Assembly: GCA_026545225.1 (NCBI GenBank)
Contig: CM048845.1
Coordinates: 76,983,033-77,047,032, forward strand
Reading direction: 5' to 3'
DNA from: Cornus controversa
Lineage: Eukaryota; Streptophyta; Magnoliopsida; Cornales; Cornaceae
DNA: 64,000 nucleotides
A model generated the notes under the pieces. That model was not told the origin of the DNA. It did no database searches and worked only from the letters and a program-made list of their open reading frames with translations. This document shows positions 1-12,000 of this stretch, piece after piece (positions within the stretch are counted from its first letter, which is position 1; the number at the start of each line of letters is the position of its first letter). The position numbers were made by a program, and so were the translations under genes.

Positions 1-719
1 ATGAAACCTTGCAAGGGGTACATATTAAGAAATTTGTAGAGTAGCAGATTGCGTGAGGAACGAATCTGTATATGGATCGGCGACTATAAAGATCTAGAGA
101 GACCTTGCATAAGTCTGAATCGAATGAGACTAGATGATTGTAGGTGGAATTTGGTAACTTAGTTATAAACATTTCTCCCATAGTGGATTTTGATCTACCT
201 AGCTAGGTTATGTAATTTTTTTTGTTACGGTTTTTCATATAAATGTGTATATATGCTTGCATATTACTTTGTTTTATGTTTTACTTTTTTAAAATGAAAA
301 ATGTTCTTAATCATTCTAGGATGAGAATTAATTAATTTTGAATTCTACTAAATCATATAAATTTAAGATTTAAGAGTTTGTTAAATTCAATTAAACTTCA
401 ATTGAGACCTATTCACCTCACGCTAGGCCCATCCCGGTCTTTCATAACTGTACATCAGAACCTAGGATTAAGGTCAAATAGTTCTCTCACATTGTTATGG
501 AGTTGAGAATAGCTTCACAGAAGTACCTAAAACTGGGTAACAGGGTCAACTCTTGAAACAAATGTCTAAAATAAATGTGAAATAGTGGATGGTAGACCTC
601 CAGTGCAAAGTACAAAAGCATAAACATGTGCAAGTGAGGCCCAAAAATCTCTCAAAAACTAGTTCCAGATATTCTCAGAACCTCTTTGACTTGTATAGGG
701 TCAGAGTTGTTCATGAGTG

Positions 720-753
<34 letters not shown>

Positions 754-755
754 AG
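1..755. other. left-edge sequence, no gene recognised
   Basis: AT-rich DNA with no open frame or family resemblance that I can support. If the ATS1-like gene on the minus strand continues leftwards, this is intron sequence after exon 4A. No match to the next conserved acyltransferase exon (the one carrying the NHQTEAD motif) was seen here. A TA dinucleotide run of about 27 bases sits at 722-748. Confidence 0.4.
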
Positions 756-800
756 GACACATTATGTCCATAGAAGCTAGACATAATGTGTCTAGCTTCT
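756..800. repeat. nested inverted repeats beside a TA microsatellite
   Basis: Two overlapping perfect inverted repeats. Arms of 12 bases at 772-783 (AGAAGCTAGACA) and 789-800 (TGTCTAGCTTCT) enclose a 5-base spacer. Arms of 13 bases at 756-768 (GACACATTATGTC) and 780-792 (GACATAATGTGTC) also pair. Similarity to the downstream copy B begins at 795, inside this structure, so it marks the left breakpoint of the duplication. Confidence 0.75.
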
Positions 801-1079
801 ATTTGGCTACAGATTGGGGAGACTTCTCCATGATCAAGGCGACTTGCACACTTGAGCAACAAATTAATGAATCAAATGTTCAATTTATCCCCATTTTATT
901 AGGCAATCTGATCTACGAGAACTTATTAGCCCAATTTTAACACTGCTTTACCGGGGACCTTTTTCCCCTATCCCTTCATCGTATTTTTCCCATGTTCCAC
1001 TTAATATTTTAAAATTATCTATAAAGAAATTCCTTCGTTTTTCTAATTTTCTCCGATTAAAGATTTCTCAACCTTTACG

Positions 1080-1230
1080 GTCTCACACCCCTGTCTCCAT
1101 ATAGGGCATTATCCAAGTTCCGGTCCCCATGGTAGAGCCTTGAGGAGGGAGGACTTGACTACTCGAGACAAACCTAATATTTGGTATTACACAAAAAGTG
1201 ACTGTTCTGAGACTTGAACTCGTGTCAATG
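1080..1230 (-). mobile_element. tRNA-derived SINE-like element (copy A)
   Basis: Read on the minus strand, it begins with a box-B-like ACGAGTTCAAGTCTCAGAAC, then CAGTCACTTTTTGTGTAATACC and a TTTGTCTC...CTCCCTCCTC body. The same family is recognisable at 15290-15428 (its duplicated partner), 33230-33375 and, in part, 26765-26841. The shared order of box-B-like motif, CAGCCACTTTTTGC and GTTTGTCTC supports one SINE family. Ends and target duplications were not resolved. Confidence 0.5.
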
Positions 1231-1798
1231 TTAATTTATGATATTACTTCATTATATCAACAAAAGAGTTCTAACAAATATTTCTATAATTGATTGTGCC
1301 ATTTTAGATTAACATTGTCCCAGAAACTCCATGATCCATAACAAAGAGGAAGCAACTCAGATGAAAAATATACACTAATAGAACCAGCTGCCCAACAACA
1401 AGATCATTTATTTCTCAAATAAAAAACAATCCCATCTCAAGAGGTGTAGTCAAAAATTTGTATAAGTGGGTATAAACGCAAGAGCTCAGATCATAATTTA
1501 TTTTTTATAAAATTAAGTGAGTTCATTACTCGAAATTTAATAGGTTCTCTCAATTTTAAATCTCAAAAAATTATAATTATTATATTTAAAAAAAAATTAT
1601 AAAGTTAAGATTCTAACAATATTTCCATCTCAATAAGAGTAAATGCATAATCTTACAGGAACATAAACATAGAAAAATCATAAACGCAACACACTGTCAC
1701 ATGGCAACTTCAATAATGTCGATATATCTACTCAACTAGTCTGTCAAAGCTATTCGATAAACATGACAAGACACCAAACATAAAGGTTACTGACTCGC

Positions 1799-1896
1799 CT
1801 GAAATCAATCGAAGGTTGGATATAATTTTGACTTAACCCATAGTTGTCAAAAGGTTGTCGCATGGCTTTGTGATATGGTGAGAATACAGAAGGATC
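1799..1896 (-). pseudogene. ATS1: duplicated exon 4A of plastid glycerol-3-phosphate acyltransferase
   Basis: A 98-nt block on the minus strand, bounded by a good acceptor (AATTTTCAG at 1897-1905), reads [19 protein letters not shown] and continues GLSQNYIQPSIDF. The chloroplast GPAT family has DPFxFSPYHKAxREPFDYY and FGQNYIRPLIDF here, so identity is clear. The reading frame is open and the length equals exon 4B. The donor reads CAG|GCGAGT where copy B has CAG|GTGAGT, so the invariant GT is lost. Family-conserved residues (E of REPFDYY, F of FGQN, L of PLIDF) are changed here but kept in copy B. I infer a decaying copy, not an alternative exon. Confidence 0.8.
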
Positions 1897-2532
1897 CTGA
1901 AAATTTACACATTCATAAGAGAGGCACATAAAGCTGATCATTTACAACCACGAGGCACGTTGAAATTATATATACATACAAGAAGGTATATTCATTGCGA
2001 CAGTGTTCCGAATTTTAGTTGCCGCAATGTATTTTGGTGAAAAAAATTTTTTTACTAACATTACAAATATAAAGTTTTCACATTAAAAGGCAAACAAGAA
2101 ATTAAAATGCACAACAAAATTACTATAATACTTAGTCAATCTTAATGAATTAAAAGATACAAAAATAATTTGTCTTGACTCTCAATTCACCTAAAAAAGT
2201 GAATTTAGTCGATCTTATTTCTTTGTTAGAGATAATGATTATTAATGAGAAAATAGAAAACCAAAATCATGAAAAAGGGGGAACATAATCCGACCATCAG
2301 TCCATCACAAACCTCATTACCAAAAAGAATCATAGATAATAAGTTGATGTTATTGAAAGAAAATTAGAAATATAATCCTTAGAGAGCTAAAGTATCAAAG
2401 CTTGAAATTTTTTTAAATATAAAGAAAGATTTACATCTGGCCATGTAAGGTTTCCATATTCTATGGTAAATGAATGTTACTTGCAAAAGAAACAAATAAT
2501 CAAGCTTGCAGTGAGTTGGTGATAGTGAAACT

Positions 2533-4709
2533 ATAGATGTCAATTTAACTCGCTCCACAGAGGCCCCGTACTGCCCCTAATGGGACAGATTTGGGATCAT
2601 GCTAATAGGATTAGGGGCAAGTTTGAAAACAAAGTTTAAAACTCGCTAAGCCGCCGAACCTACTCCGATTAATAATAAATATATAAAAAAATATTATTTT
2701 ATTAGCTATAAATTTTATTTTTCTTTCATTTTTTATAATAATTTTAAATTTTAACGAAATTTTTGTTATTATTATTTGAGTAAATATCACTGACACCCCT
2801 GAGGTTTGACCTAATATCACACGGCTACAAAACACTCCTTATCAATTTTTTTTGTTTTAAAAGAGTGTGAAATGTCTAGATCACCCATTATTATTTATTT
2901 AATTTTTAATATAAAAATATAAGAATTGCAAAAATATCAAAAATTCCATAATTATTACCCAACCCATTAACTCTGATTGACCTCTATCACCGACCTGGAT
3001 GCGGAAACCCTCACATCCCAAACCCGTCGTCATTGAAGAGAGAGAGATTATGGAAAGTCTTTGATGTTGAAGTGTTTGATTGAACGTGTGAAAGATGGTG
3101 TGAATGCAGAGAGAGAGAGAGAGAGAGAACTCTGTGACATTATATGTGTGTGTGTATATACATTGTATAGATGAAAAGTACAGGGCTCTCTGATTTTGGA
3201 GATATGTGGTAATTGATGTGGACGGTGGTGGTGGCAACGTTTGTTGTCTTAGAACCACTATAACTACCAAAATAAACGCCTCTACGACCACCGTAACCAC
3301 CTCGCCGTCCACTGTCACCACCTCGCCCATTTGAATCCTCACGAATACTATTCCGACCTCCACAACTACCTCTATTTAGACTTCCATTACCATTAACCCT
3401 TCCACCTTGATTTTTCTACAAATCAAAAATTGTATCTTCCATCTCACGAATTCTCAATTTCAACATCAAAGTTTGCACCTCCAAATCAGATAGAGGACCT
3501 TCCATTTCACACTTGCTTCCCAAATCTTTACCATTAATCTTCTCAATCATTAAAACACTCTCTTTTACCCAGTTTATAATAAGACTCCCACCGTAGTCAC
3601 TCACAATCTATTTCAGATCAATCACGAGCACAAATGAACCCTCTGAATTCTCCATTACAATTACAATGGAGTTCGGCGATGAAAGAAAATGGAGCTTCAT
3701 CAGAGTTTGGCATCGTGGGTCTTCAATGGTGGTGATGGGTCTAAATAGTGGAGCTTCATCAGTATTCGGTAGTGAAAAAAGATGACCATAGGGCTCGGCA
3801 GAGGTGTTCAATGATGGGTCTTGGCAGTGATACGCGGTGGAGTTCGACGGCGGAATCTCTGGGGTGTAGTGGCGAGGTAGCGGTCATGTTCAGGAGGAAG
3901 AAAGTGTTGGGTCACTGACTAGGCTCTCGTCGTTGATTTCAGATCAGCAGTAGTAAAATTTGATGATTTCCTCTTCCCCTTTCTCTCTCTCTATATATGT
4001 ATGTATTTGTGTGTGTAACAACTGTGAAGTGGGTAGTTGTTATCATGTATTGCCTAATCGCTCAAATTAGAGAAAATTGATTGCAATTAACTGATTTATT
4101 TCTCTTTACTAAGGTACATATTGAAAAATTCTCTCCTTCTAATTAATTCACTAGATAATCTTCATTTTTTGATTAATGGGTTCTTAATTTAAAGTGTTCA
4201 AATTAAAATTTGGATGAATAACTCAACTGGTATATAATAATAGGGCATAGTTGGGAGTATTTTGGTTCATTACAAGAGTTAAATGGATAAATTTAGTGTT
4301 CAAAATGATTAGGTCAGAAGTCAAAGGACACTAAAGTTATTTCATCGTGAAAAAGTGCTCTGTACTTTTGGTAAGAGGGAGTATTTGTAATATACGGAAC
4401 AAACTACAGAGGAGTGTTTGTTACGAAATTTCACAAAGTTGAATCTGCGTGACATTAAGTTAAACCTCAAAAGGTGTCAACGAAAATTTACCTACTATTT
4501 TTAAGTATTTGTCTATACTTAATTTTTCTTATAAAATTTATCATAAATTCGTTTAAGTTTGCATTGGATTTTAAAAAAAATATGTATATCAAAACACTCC
4601 AAACCCGCCTCGATTCCGATGCGAGACATTCCGAAATGAGTTTGGTAAGAAATTTTTATTCGTGGGATGGTTTTAGGATAGGGGTGCCCCGCCTCATTGA
4701 CATCCCTAA
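2533..4709. mobile_element. hAT-like TIR element, split by a nested MULE-like element
   Basis: The left end TAGATGTCAATTTAACTCGC and the right end (read inward on the other strand) TAGGGATGTCAATGAGGCGG are imperfect inverted repeats of the TAGGGGTGTCAAT type common in plant hAT-derived short elements. Flanks GTGAAACT (2525-2532) and GCGAAACA (4710-4717) match at 6 of 8 positions, as an old 8-bp target duplication would. The non-nested parts match the intact 445-bp relative at 30961-31405, including the TTAATAATAAATAT internal motif. Confidence 0.7.
2779..4492. mobile_element. nested MULE-like element with long TIRs
   Basis: The left end GTAAATATCACTGACACCCC, followed by TGAGGTTTGACCTAATATCAC, pairs with the reversed right end GTAAATTTTCGTTGACACCT, followed by TTTGAGGTTTAACTTAATGTCAC. 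The flanking 9-mers TATTATTTG (2770-2778) and TACTATTTT (4493-4501) agree at 7 of 9, consistent with the 9-bp target duplications of Mutator-like elements. The interior (about 2.85-4.45 kb) has GA and TG microsatellites and short open frames on the minus strand (154 codons at 2899-3363) that I do not recognise. No MURA-type transposase is visible, so it is non-autonomous and may carry captured host sequence. Confidence 0.7.
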
Positions 4710-5653
4710 GCGAAACAGAATTAAAGAACGTTGATTTGTTCTCTCTATCTTTCCTTCACAAACTCAAAGAAGAGGCTGAAGTACAGTCGTGAAGAGGTCG
4801 TTGTAGCGAAGTCAATGTTGTCACGTCCCAAATTTGAGAACCAATAAAAAGAATTAAATTAAAAATCAAAACTTAATTGTCAACAACCTTAAAACTTGGT
4901 CAAATTCTTTTTTTTTCTTAAAATAAAAGAAATTCTTTTTTTTCAACATTTAAATAGCTGGGTTTTGTGGACTTAAAGTTTGTTTCAAAAACTATTTTTA
5001 TTGAAAAGTCGACTCGAGATATTCAATTTAGACTCAAGTTTGCCAATGAGTTATCAATTTTCAAGTTTAAAAAAAGGATATAAAACAAATTTAAGAAAAT
5101 ATATACACAAAAATATGTATGTTTGCACGACACACAAGACAACTCATTTTTCCACTCATACTTATATAATACACATAAGGCAATTAAATGTGTATATATT
5201 TTTCTTTCTTCATCTCACATCAAGTCCCATAACTCCCACAATAAATAAAATCTTTCAACAAAACGAAATCTATTGGATAGAGAAATCCAAGAGCCTCCAT
5301 TTGAGTACCACTTTCACTATGTTTTGACTTGGACAAAGATGTTATGAATTTTTGAAATCTAAAAAAAATTCTAAGTATTCATATACACGTGCATGTATTA
5401 CATGCAAAGAAAATCTAGTGCCTGCTTTATTTTCATATTAATTGGGTACAACGTTTACCTTTTAACACAGTTACAAGACCAAATGACCAATAGATCCTCT
5501 TGGGTCATCAGCATAAGTAATCAATTGGGATAAAAGAAAAAAATGAGGGGGGCATCTCTGAAATTTACAAAAAAATATGCATATAAAAAAAGAAAAAAAA
5601 ATATTTCAGAAGGGGCATGTACCCCTCTGGGCACACGATGGCTCCGCCACTGC

Positions 5654-5740
5654 CTCCAGATCGTTGAATATATAATCAATTGCGACAGTCATGTTTGTTA
5701 TAACAATTTCATCTGCTATGGGATTTCCACTTTGATAAAC
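5654..5740 (-). pseudogene. ATS1: duplicated exon 3A of plastid glycerol-3-phosphate acyltransferase
   Basis: An 87-nt block after a CTTTCAG acceptor reads [20 protein letters not shown] then IDYIFNDLE. It is the diverged partner of exon 3B (16096-16182) and matches the family's QSGNPKADEIVLSNMTVALD segment. The frame is open. The exon end is followed directly by GCAGTGGCGG, the end of the inserted transposon, instead of the GTATCATT donor in copy B. The canonical donor was therefore removed by the insertion, leaving at best a GC donor. Reading exon 3A after exon 4B also meets a stop within about eight codons, because exons 3+4 total 185 nt, which is not a multiple of three. Confidence 0.8.
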
Positions 5741-6845
5741 CTGAAAGCAGAGAATATGCCAGAAAATCCTATGTTATGTTATAGGCATGGTAAAATGAAA
5801 AAAGTAATACGTAGCACATAAGATAGGAGGGAAACAACATAGACAAACATTTTTTTTTCTCATTCTCACTAAATGACTTAAATAATCGATTTTTCAATAA
5901 TAAAAAAAAAAATCGCATTCTCTTAAACAATTGATCTCATCCTTCCGTTAAGATGACATGCCAGCAATTAACCACTATGCTAGAACAGCTTTACCCACAT
6001 TCACTTTGAAAACATCATAAACCAATCCAGCATAAAACCACAAAAAGAAACAAAACGAAAATAAAAAAGTAAAAGGAAAATCCACAAGATTGACTCCATA
6101 AAATGTTGGTATATTTTATTTAAACCAAGTAGCTGAACGGAAAACTGCACCAAGCTAGCTCTCCAACAAATTCAATGAGTAAGAAAATAATTACTTTGTT
6201 GACAAGGGAAAGGTAAAAACATAAGAGGATTATTGTTCTAATAAAGCACACATGATTTCCCTTCATTCCATGACAATTTCCTTTCAATCCCAGAACTAAG
6301 TCATGATTACTGAATCATCTAAAGCCTTCCTGAGGTTAAAAAGTTCAAATTTTGTCAAGTTAAAGCGAAAACATAGAAATAAAGAAAACCTCAACTATAA
6401 CTATAAGAGTATAAGACTCCTGTGAAACTAACCCAAACATGGTAAGATAAAGAAATCAATATATGAGAACCTGCCATCAAAACAAGGGCATTAAAAAGAT
6501 CTCAACCTTTGTCTGGTTTTCCACCCTACATTCTGCTACTAACAGAGAAAATAGAAAAGAGAGATCACCACTCAAGAAAATAAAGAGAATTTTATTCTTA
6601 ATGCAGCAACAAAGAACAACATGCACACCAAATTAATATATATCCATCATATGAACCATCAAACAACTTTCTGAAAGAGGAGAACTAGCATTTGGAAGAA
6701 AAGAAATAAAAAAGAAGAGATACAAGGATACTCCACAAAACAAAATCATATAAGCTAAAGAAAATCTCCACTCTCTTTCTCACCTAATTTTCATCAAGAA
6801 GTCACTTTAAATTCAATACATGCAGATGGGGTAAGTGCTAAATTG

Positions 6846-7570
6846 AAGGTGTAGAGAGAAACTATAAAATTAGAAGGAATTCAAAATAAGCACGAATAAA
6901 ACTGAATATATGGAGCATAAATTTGGAAAATCTAGAAATACAAATAGGGACATAGTGAGGATTGAGGAAGAAAAGATACCAAAAAGTGAACATTTCCACT
7001 ATCTAAGCTTGACTATTCACAATGAAGGAGAAATTGGAGATGTGTTTAGTCACGGAATCAAGGCAAGATGGGTTATAAATAGAGGAGTACGTCTAATATA
7101 TTGTGTGATCAGCATATTCGTTTAAAATTGAAAGGGAAGTTATATAAATTGTTACCCTGCTAGCCATTCTTTATAGGATAGAATGTTGGATGACTAAGAA
7201 ACAAACATATGAATAAAGTGACTGGTGGAAATGCAAATGTTGAAATGAAAACAAGAAAGGATGGATTTAGAAATGAAAACATTCCTAAGATGGTTTAAAG
7301 TGGCACCAATTGGAGAAAAATGAGAGAAAATCAATTAAAATGGTTTTGACATGTGCAAAGAAGACCAGTTAAGAGGAGTGGCATAGTCCACATAAAGGGC
7401 AATGTCAGGGGAAGGTACCAAAATTAACACAGATAGAGTTAAAAAGGAAAGATAAGGTAGCATGTGGTTTGATTGAGGCTATAGCCTTAAATATAGCATA
7501 ATGGAAAATTAAGATTCATATAGCTGACTCCAAATAGTTGGGAAAAAGCTTTGTTAAGTTGAGTTGAGTT
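6846..7570 (+). mobile_element. RTE-type LINE 3' fragment (copy A)
   Basis: Broken frames read NKTEYMEHKF-like, then IPKSEHFHYLSLTI, EGEIGDVFSHGIKARWVI, a decayed LLALYGTECWMTKKQ-like stretch, ENQLKWF.HVQRRPVKRSG and IAxWKIKIHIADSK.LG. This is the C-terminal part of the plant RTE-clade reverse transcriptase protein (family pattern YLGSxIxxDGEI, RIKAGWxKWR, RENRLRWFGHVxRRP, HVADPxxLG). It has several stops and frameshifts. The partner is at 17266-18001. It lies antisense to the ATS1-like gene, in its intron 2 sequence. Confidence 0.8.
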
Positions 7571-7811
7571 ATAAAGGAAGAAAATTTCTATTATTTTCAG
7601 AAATTTTCAAATGCCCACATAAGGAGCATCATCCACCGCCATTGGTGAAGCATTAGATCAATGGTAGTTATATAGATAAGAATCAGGTGATGATTTTCTA
7701 GGTAAGAATCCTGTGGGTCAAACTTTCATATGTCAAGAAGTGTCTGAAAGCATGTTTGTTAATGTCAATCAATAGCTTACCAATATGCAACAAGCACAAG
7801 ATTCCATGACA

Positions 7812-9043
7812 AGTGGAATTATCCATCGTGTGTGGGGATGATTTCAATGTAGTCCGGTATTTAAGTGAGAGTTCTATAGGGGGTAGGTGGACTGCAGCTA
7901 TAATGGAATTTATGGAGTTCATTGATCAGCATCAACTGATTGATCTACCCATGGAAAGTGCACATTTCACTTGCTCCAGTGGCAAGCAGGCCCCAACTCT
8001 ATCCAGATTAGATATGTTTCTCACATCAGAGGACTAGAAAGAGAAATTCCTGGATGGTGCCTTTGCGGATACGGTCAAGAAATGGTGGATCGGATATCAG
8101 GTGAGGCGCAGGCCAAGCTACATTCTGGTGAAAAAGCTCAGATTGCTGAAATTCGACTTGAAGAAGTTGAATTAGGAGGTATTCGGCAACTTGGAGTGGA
8201 GCAAGGATGGATTGTTGGTAAAGATTTCAGTGTTTGACTGTAAGGAACGGAAAATGGGGTTAGATGAGAGGGAAAGATGTGGAATAGAGGAATGCAAAGT
8301 GAAGTTTGGGGGAATTTCTACGATGGAAAAAGTGTGTTGAAGGTAAAAAAAAACAAGAGCTTTGTGACTTAAGGAGGGAGATAACAATACAAAATTCTTT
8401 CATCAGTTGGCTAATGCGCAATGTCGGCCCAATCACATTGGGAGAGTCAGCAGGGAAGAGGATATTAAAATGGGATTAGTGATCTTCTACTAGGATTTGT
8501 ATACAAAAAATTGTTGTTGAAGGCCTTTGTTGGAAGGCTTGGAGTTTAACAGTAGTATATTAGAAGAAGATAAAGATTGGATAGAGAGGCCATTTTTTGA
8601 GGAGGTTTGAGGCAGTGAAGAGTTGGACCGGTGATAAGGCACCGGGACCGAACGGATGTACCATGGATTTTTCCAACAGAATTGGAAGGTGGTTAAAAAG
8701 GAGGTTGAGGAGGGTTATTGATGTTTTGATATCCGAATCTCAAAATGCTTTTGTGGAGATTTTGGATGCAGTTTTGATAGCAAGTGAATGTGTGGACTCC
8801 AGAATCAAAAGTGGGGTACCGAGAATTGTGAGCAAATTGGACATTGAGAAAGCCTGTAATCGTGTTAATTGAGGATTTTTTATTTATATCATGGAGAGAA
8901 TGGAATTTTGTGAGAAGTGGAGGAGAAGGTGGATTCATTTTTGCATCTCAAAGAGTCAAAGGTGAAATTTTCAGGTTTGGTGAGTGGATCCCCTGGTAGC
9001 TTTTTAAGCAACTCAAGAGGGATTCATCTCCCTTTTTGTTCAA
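7812..9043 (+). mobile_element. L1-type LINE fragment (copy A), internally deleted
   Basis: It starts in the endonuclease domain (GDDFNVVRYLSESSIGGRWT, then SAHFTCSSGKQAPTLSRLDMFLTSED; family GDFNxVRxxxER and SRLDRFLxSxxW). It continues to the reverse transcriptase ([40 protein letters not shown]). Stops and frameshifts are present. Compared with copy B it lacks about 120 bp after the endonuclease part and 170 bp in the RT. It ends abruptly at the duplication breakpoint near 9043. Confidence 0.85.
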
Positions 9044-12000
9044 TATAAGTCATGCAATATACGTCTCATTTCACATCAAATAGCACATATTATAAACTTG
9101 CATAATGTAAATAAACATGTTAACTGTCCAACAAACACAAAGGCAAGCCATGTGACATTCCATTTCACAATAATAATTTATTGTCAATTTAATTTAATGT
9201 TAAGTGTATATTACTATGCATGCACGAAACCCCAAGTGGTGGAGGAACCCTAGACCAAAAGAAAATGTTAACTTTAATGGAGGGACCACATCCAAAAAAC
9301 AAAATCCAATTCATGCTGCATTTATTCATACAGTACAAAGCCCTAAAAGTCGTATAAACCTAGGGACCACCACTGTCCAGATTGGAATCAATAAACAATC
9401 CAAATTGGAATAAAAAAAATGCACTGACAATAAACCATAAAAATACAATCACTTTGCTTATTCCCTAAATAACAAAATCAATCTGTAAATAACAACACAA
9501 AACCCTAACATATTTCAAATTTTTTATTGTAAATGCAAGCAGAATGACAAAGATATAAAAAGCCCTAATCTTACCTCACCACAGTTTGAAATAACAATGT
9601 TTCAATCTTCACAGCGAGAGTGCGATCAAATTGCTTCAGTCCAAATGTTAAGCTCGATCAAATTGCTTCAGTCAGTGGGAGACAGGTAGTGAGATTCAAG
9701 AGAGAGAGAGAGGGGAAGTGATATCGAAGACCGATAATGCGAAAGCATAAAACGTTTTCTGTTTTTGCACTCGGAAAAAAATAGAAATATATTCTTGTTA
9801 ATTAAGGGCTCATTCACTAACCAAAAGTAATTCTTTTTTTTGTTTTTTTCAAAAGTAGAATCATGATTTCTTGAAGTTGAAACAGAAAGTTTTAGAATAG
9901 ACTTCGCTGCTGCAGCAAATTATCACATACTTGGTGTGATTGAATAATTCACTGGACATTGTTCTATCTCTTCGCTGCTGCTGCACATGAATGGTTTTGA
10001 TTCCCTTGTGCCAAGCATTCACCCCACCAGGATGAATTTAAAATAGCTCAGACCAATCAGTTCCATCCCCTTCACCGCACCTTTCATGAACAAATTTCAT
10101 TTTCTCCATTGATTTGCAAATACCACTGCAGCTCCAATCAAATGATGCGATGCACACATTACCTGCCTGTGTCTTCCACTCACAATCTGCAAAGTGGCAT
10201 TAACACAAACTGAAGTTAACTTTCAGCCAGTTTCAAAAGGGATGTTCTTGAAAATTACAATGATTGATCCCAGTTTCAACTTTCAAAAGAGATGTGCCAC
10301 GCTATGGATGAGAGTGGTGGGAAAAGAAGTGGGTAAAGAAGTGACACCAAATTCTTGATATCCAACATTATAGGTAGGAGTATAACAATATGCAACTACC
10401 TTTAATTCTTGATAAAACTTGAAAAAAACACTGTAAAAGATTCCATTAGTTGCAGTCACAAGGTGCTCTTTCTGGCTAATTCGAGGAGATTTTCTGTGTG
10501 AATCAATCCTAAAACCTCCCATAAGTATAGTTATCCAATTCTCATATTTATGTGAAAGGTTTTCATTTTTACAAACAAATATGAATCACAGAATCTATAT
10601 GTGCACCTATGAGGTTATCCATTAGGATTGAAATCAGTCTCCTATATTGTCCAGAAACGTGGCTCAATGGCTCTCTCTCCAAGAACACCATCTTACTAAA
10701 TGGAACCTTTCAGATAATGTGAACACATCTGCGGGCAGTGGACACATTCTACTCAGAGTGACAGCAATTTGTGGCTCACCAATATATATATATATTGCTC
10801 TGCTATATATACTAGAATATGCTAGAATACCAGAGTACTAGTAGTTAGTCTTTTTGGTTGTTGAGTTTGTAAATAGAGCAAGTTTTGGCAATAGAGTTTT
10901 CCATGCTATGGATGAGGGTGGTGGGAAACAGAGTGGATCTCCCTATTGATAGGTGATATTTTGAGATTTTTTTCTCTTGACAGGCTGATCAAAGTCATTA
11001 AACAGTCAAAACTTTCTTTCACTCTCTCAAGATGCAATAAGAAGTGAGTGTTGAGCATATGTCATATCCTGATTGGCAGACCATATGGCATTGACAACAT
11101 TACTATGATCATGAGTAACTAGCATAGCTTATTAAGGTGGTCTAACATAAAACAAGGAGGTAAAATTATGTTTTGAACAAACCAGGTCCTTTGAACAATC
11201 CAAAAGAGCCAACTTCAATTGATATTTCAACAAAACTAGAACTTCAGTTTTCACCAATTACATTTCAATACAAACACTTAATTTCTTTCTCACCATAAAT
11301 AAAGTATAACAAAGATATCAAATATGTACAATACAATCAAATATAATCAAATATTTCAAGGGTTAAATCATGCACAATAATCTGTACAATTTTGCAACAG
11401 GTACAAACTAGAAGACATTATCTATACAAGCTACAAGTCATTGATCTTTGGTTTTCAACTCCTAAACTTTAGGAGATACTTGCGAATATATAAAGAAATC
11501 AGATAAAATGAAAAACTAAAGCATACAAGTTGAAGGACTGCCAAAATTGGTCACTAATGGGAATGAATTTAAACCCTAAGCCTCAAAATTCTTCCATACT
11601 AGGTCTTCTGGGCAATTTGTCAAGCATGAAATGAAAGGCAAATGTCTTTCATCATAAGTTGAGAATATCGGAACCCATGGATAAAGGAAGAATTTGCAAA
11701 TCAACAATCAAATTTCAGTGCAAATTAATATAATCCAGAGTTAAATCACGCACAGATACATGAGAAACCAAAATGATTTGAGAATGAGAGAGAAAGAGAA
11801 CTTATACAGATGAGAGAATGATATATGAGGATGAGAGAGAAAAAAATTCAGATTTGAGAAGAGAAAACTTACCCAAGTCCCCGTCGCCGCCGATTGACTG
11901 GTTGCCGATGCTGCCGCCGATCGATTGGTTACTGGTGCTGTCGCCGATCTGTAGATGGTTTGTCACACGAGAGATAGAGTGAGGGTCTGCGTGAGAGAGG

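Larger units (their letters stand above)
2008..5653. mobile_element. composite transposon insertion abutting exon 3A
   Basis: Copy B has only about 14 bases between the equivalents of 2007 and 5654, where copy A has about 3.6 kb. The right end, read on the minus strand, begins CAGTGGCGGAGCCATC. This resembles the CAGGGGCGGAGCC ends of Tip100-type hAT transposons. The left end does not show a clear matching inverted repeat, so the insertion is probably composite and partly deleted. It contains the hAT-like element at 2533-4709, which itself holds a MULE-like element. No transposase was recognised. Confidence 0.65.
795..9043 (+). repeat. direct duplication, copy A (holds ATS1 exons 4A and 3A)
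   Basis: The sequence from 795 to about 9043 matches 14861-20016 in the same orientation over its whole length, apart from indels. Shared content, left to right: a reversed SINE, ATS1-type exon 4, exon 3, an RTE-type LINE tail and a 5'-truncated L1-type LINE. Copy A carries a composite transposon insertion of about 3.6 kb (2008-5653) that copy B lacks. It also lacks several blocks present in B (140 bp near 905, roughly 230 bp near 7812, a stretch near 8050, 170 bp near 8701). Both LINE fragments are shared, so they predate the duplication. The right breakpoint falls inside the L1 sequence. Divergence is clearly visible by eye, so the event is not recent. Percent identity was not computed. Confidence 0.88.
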
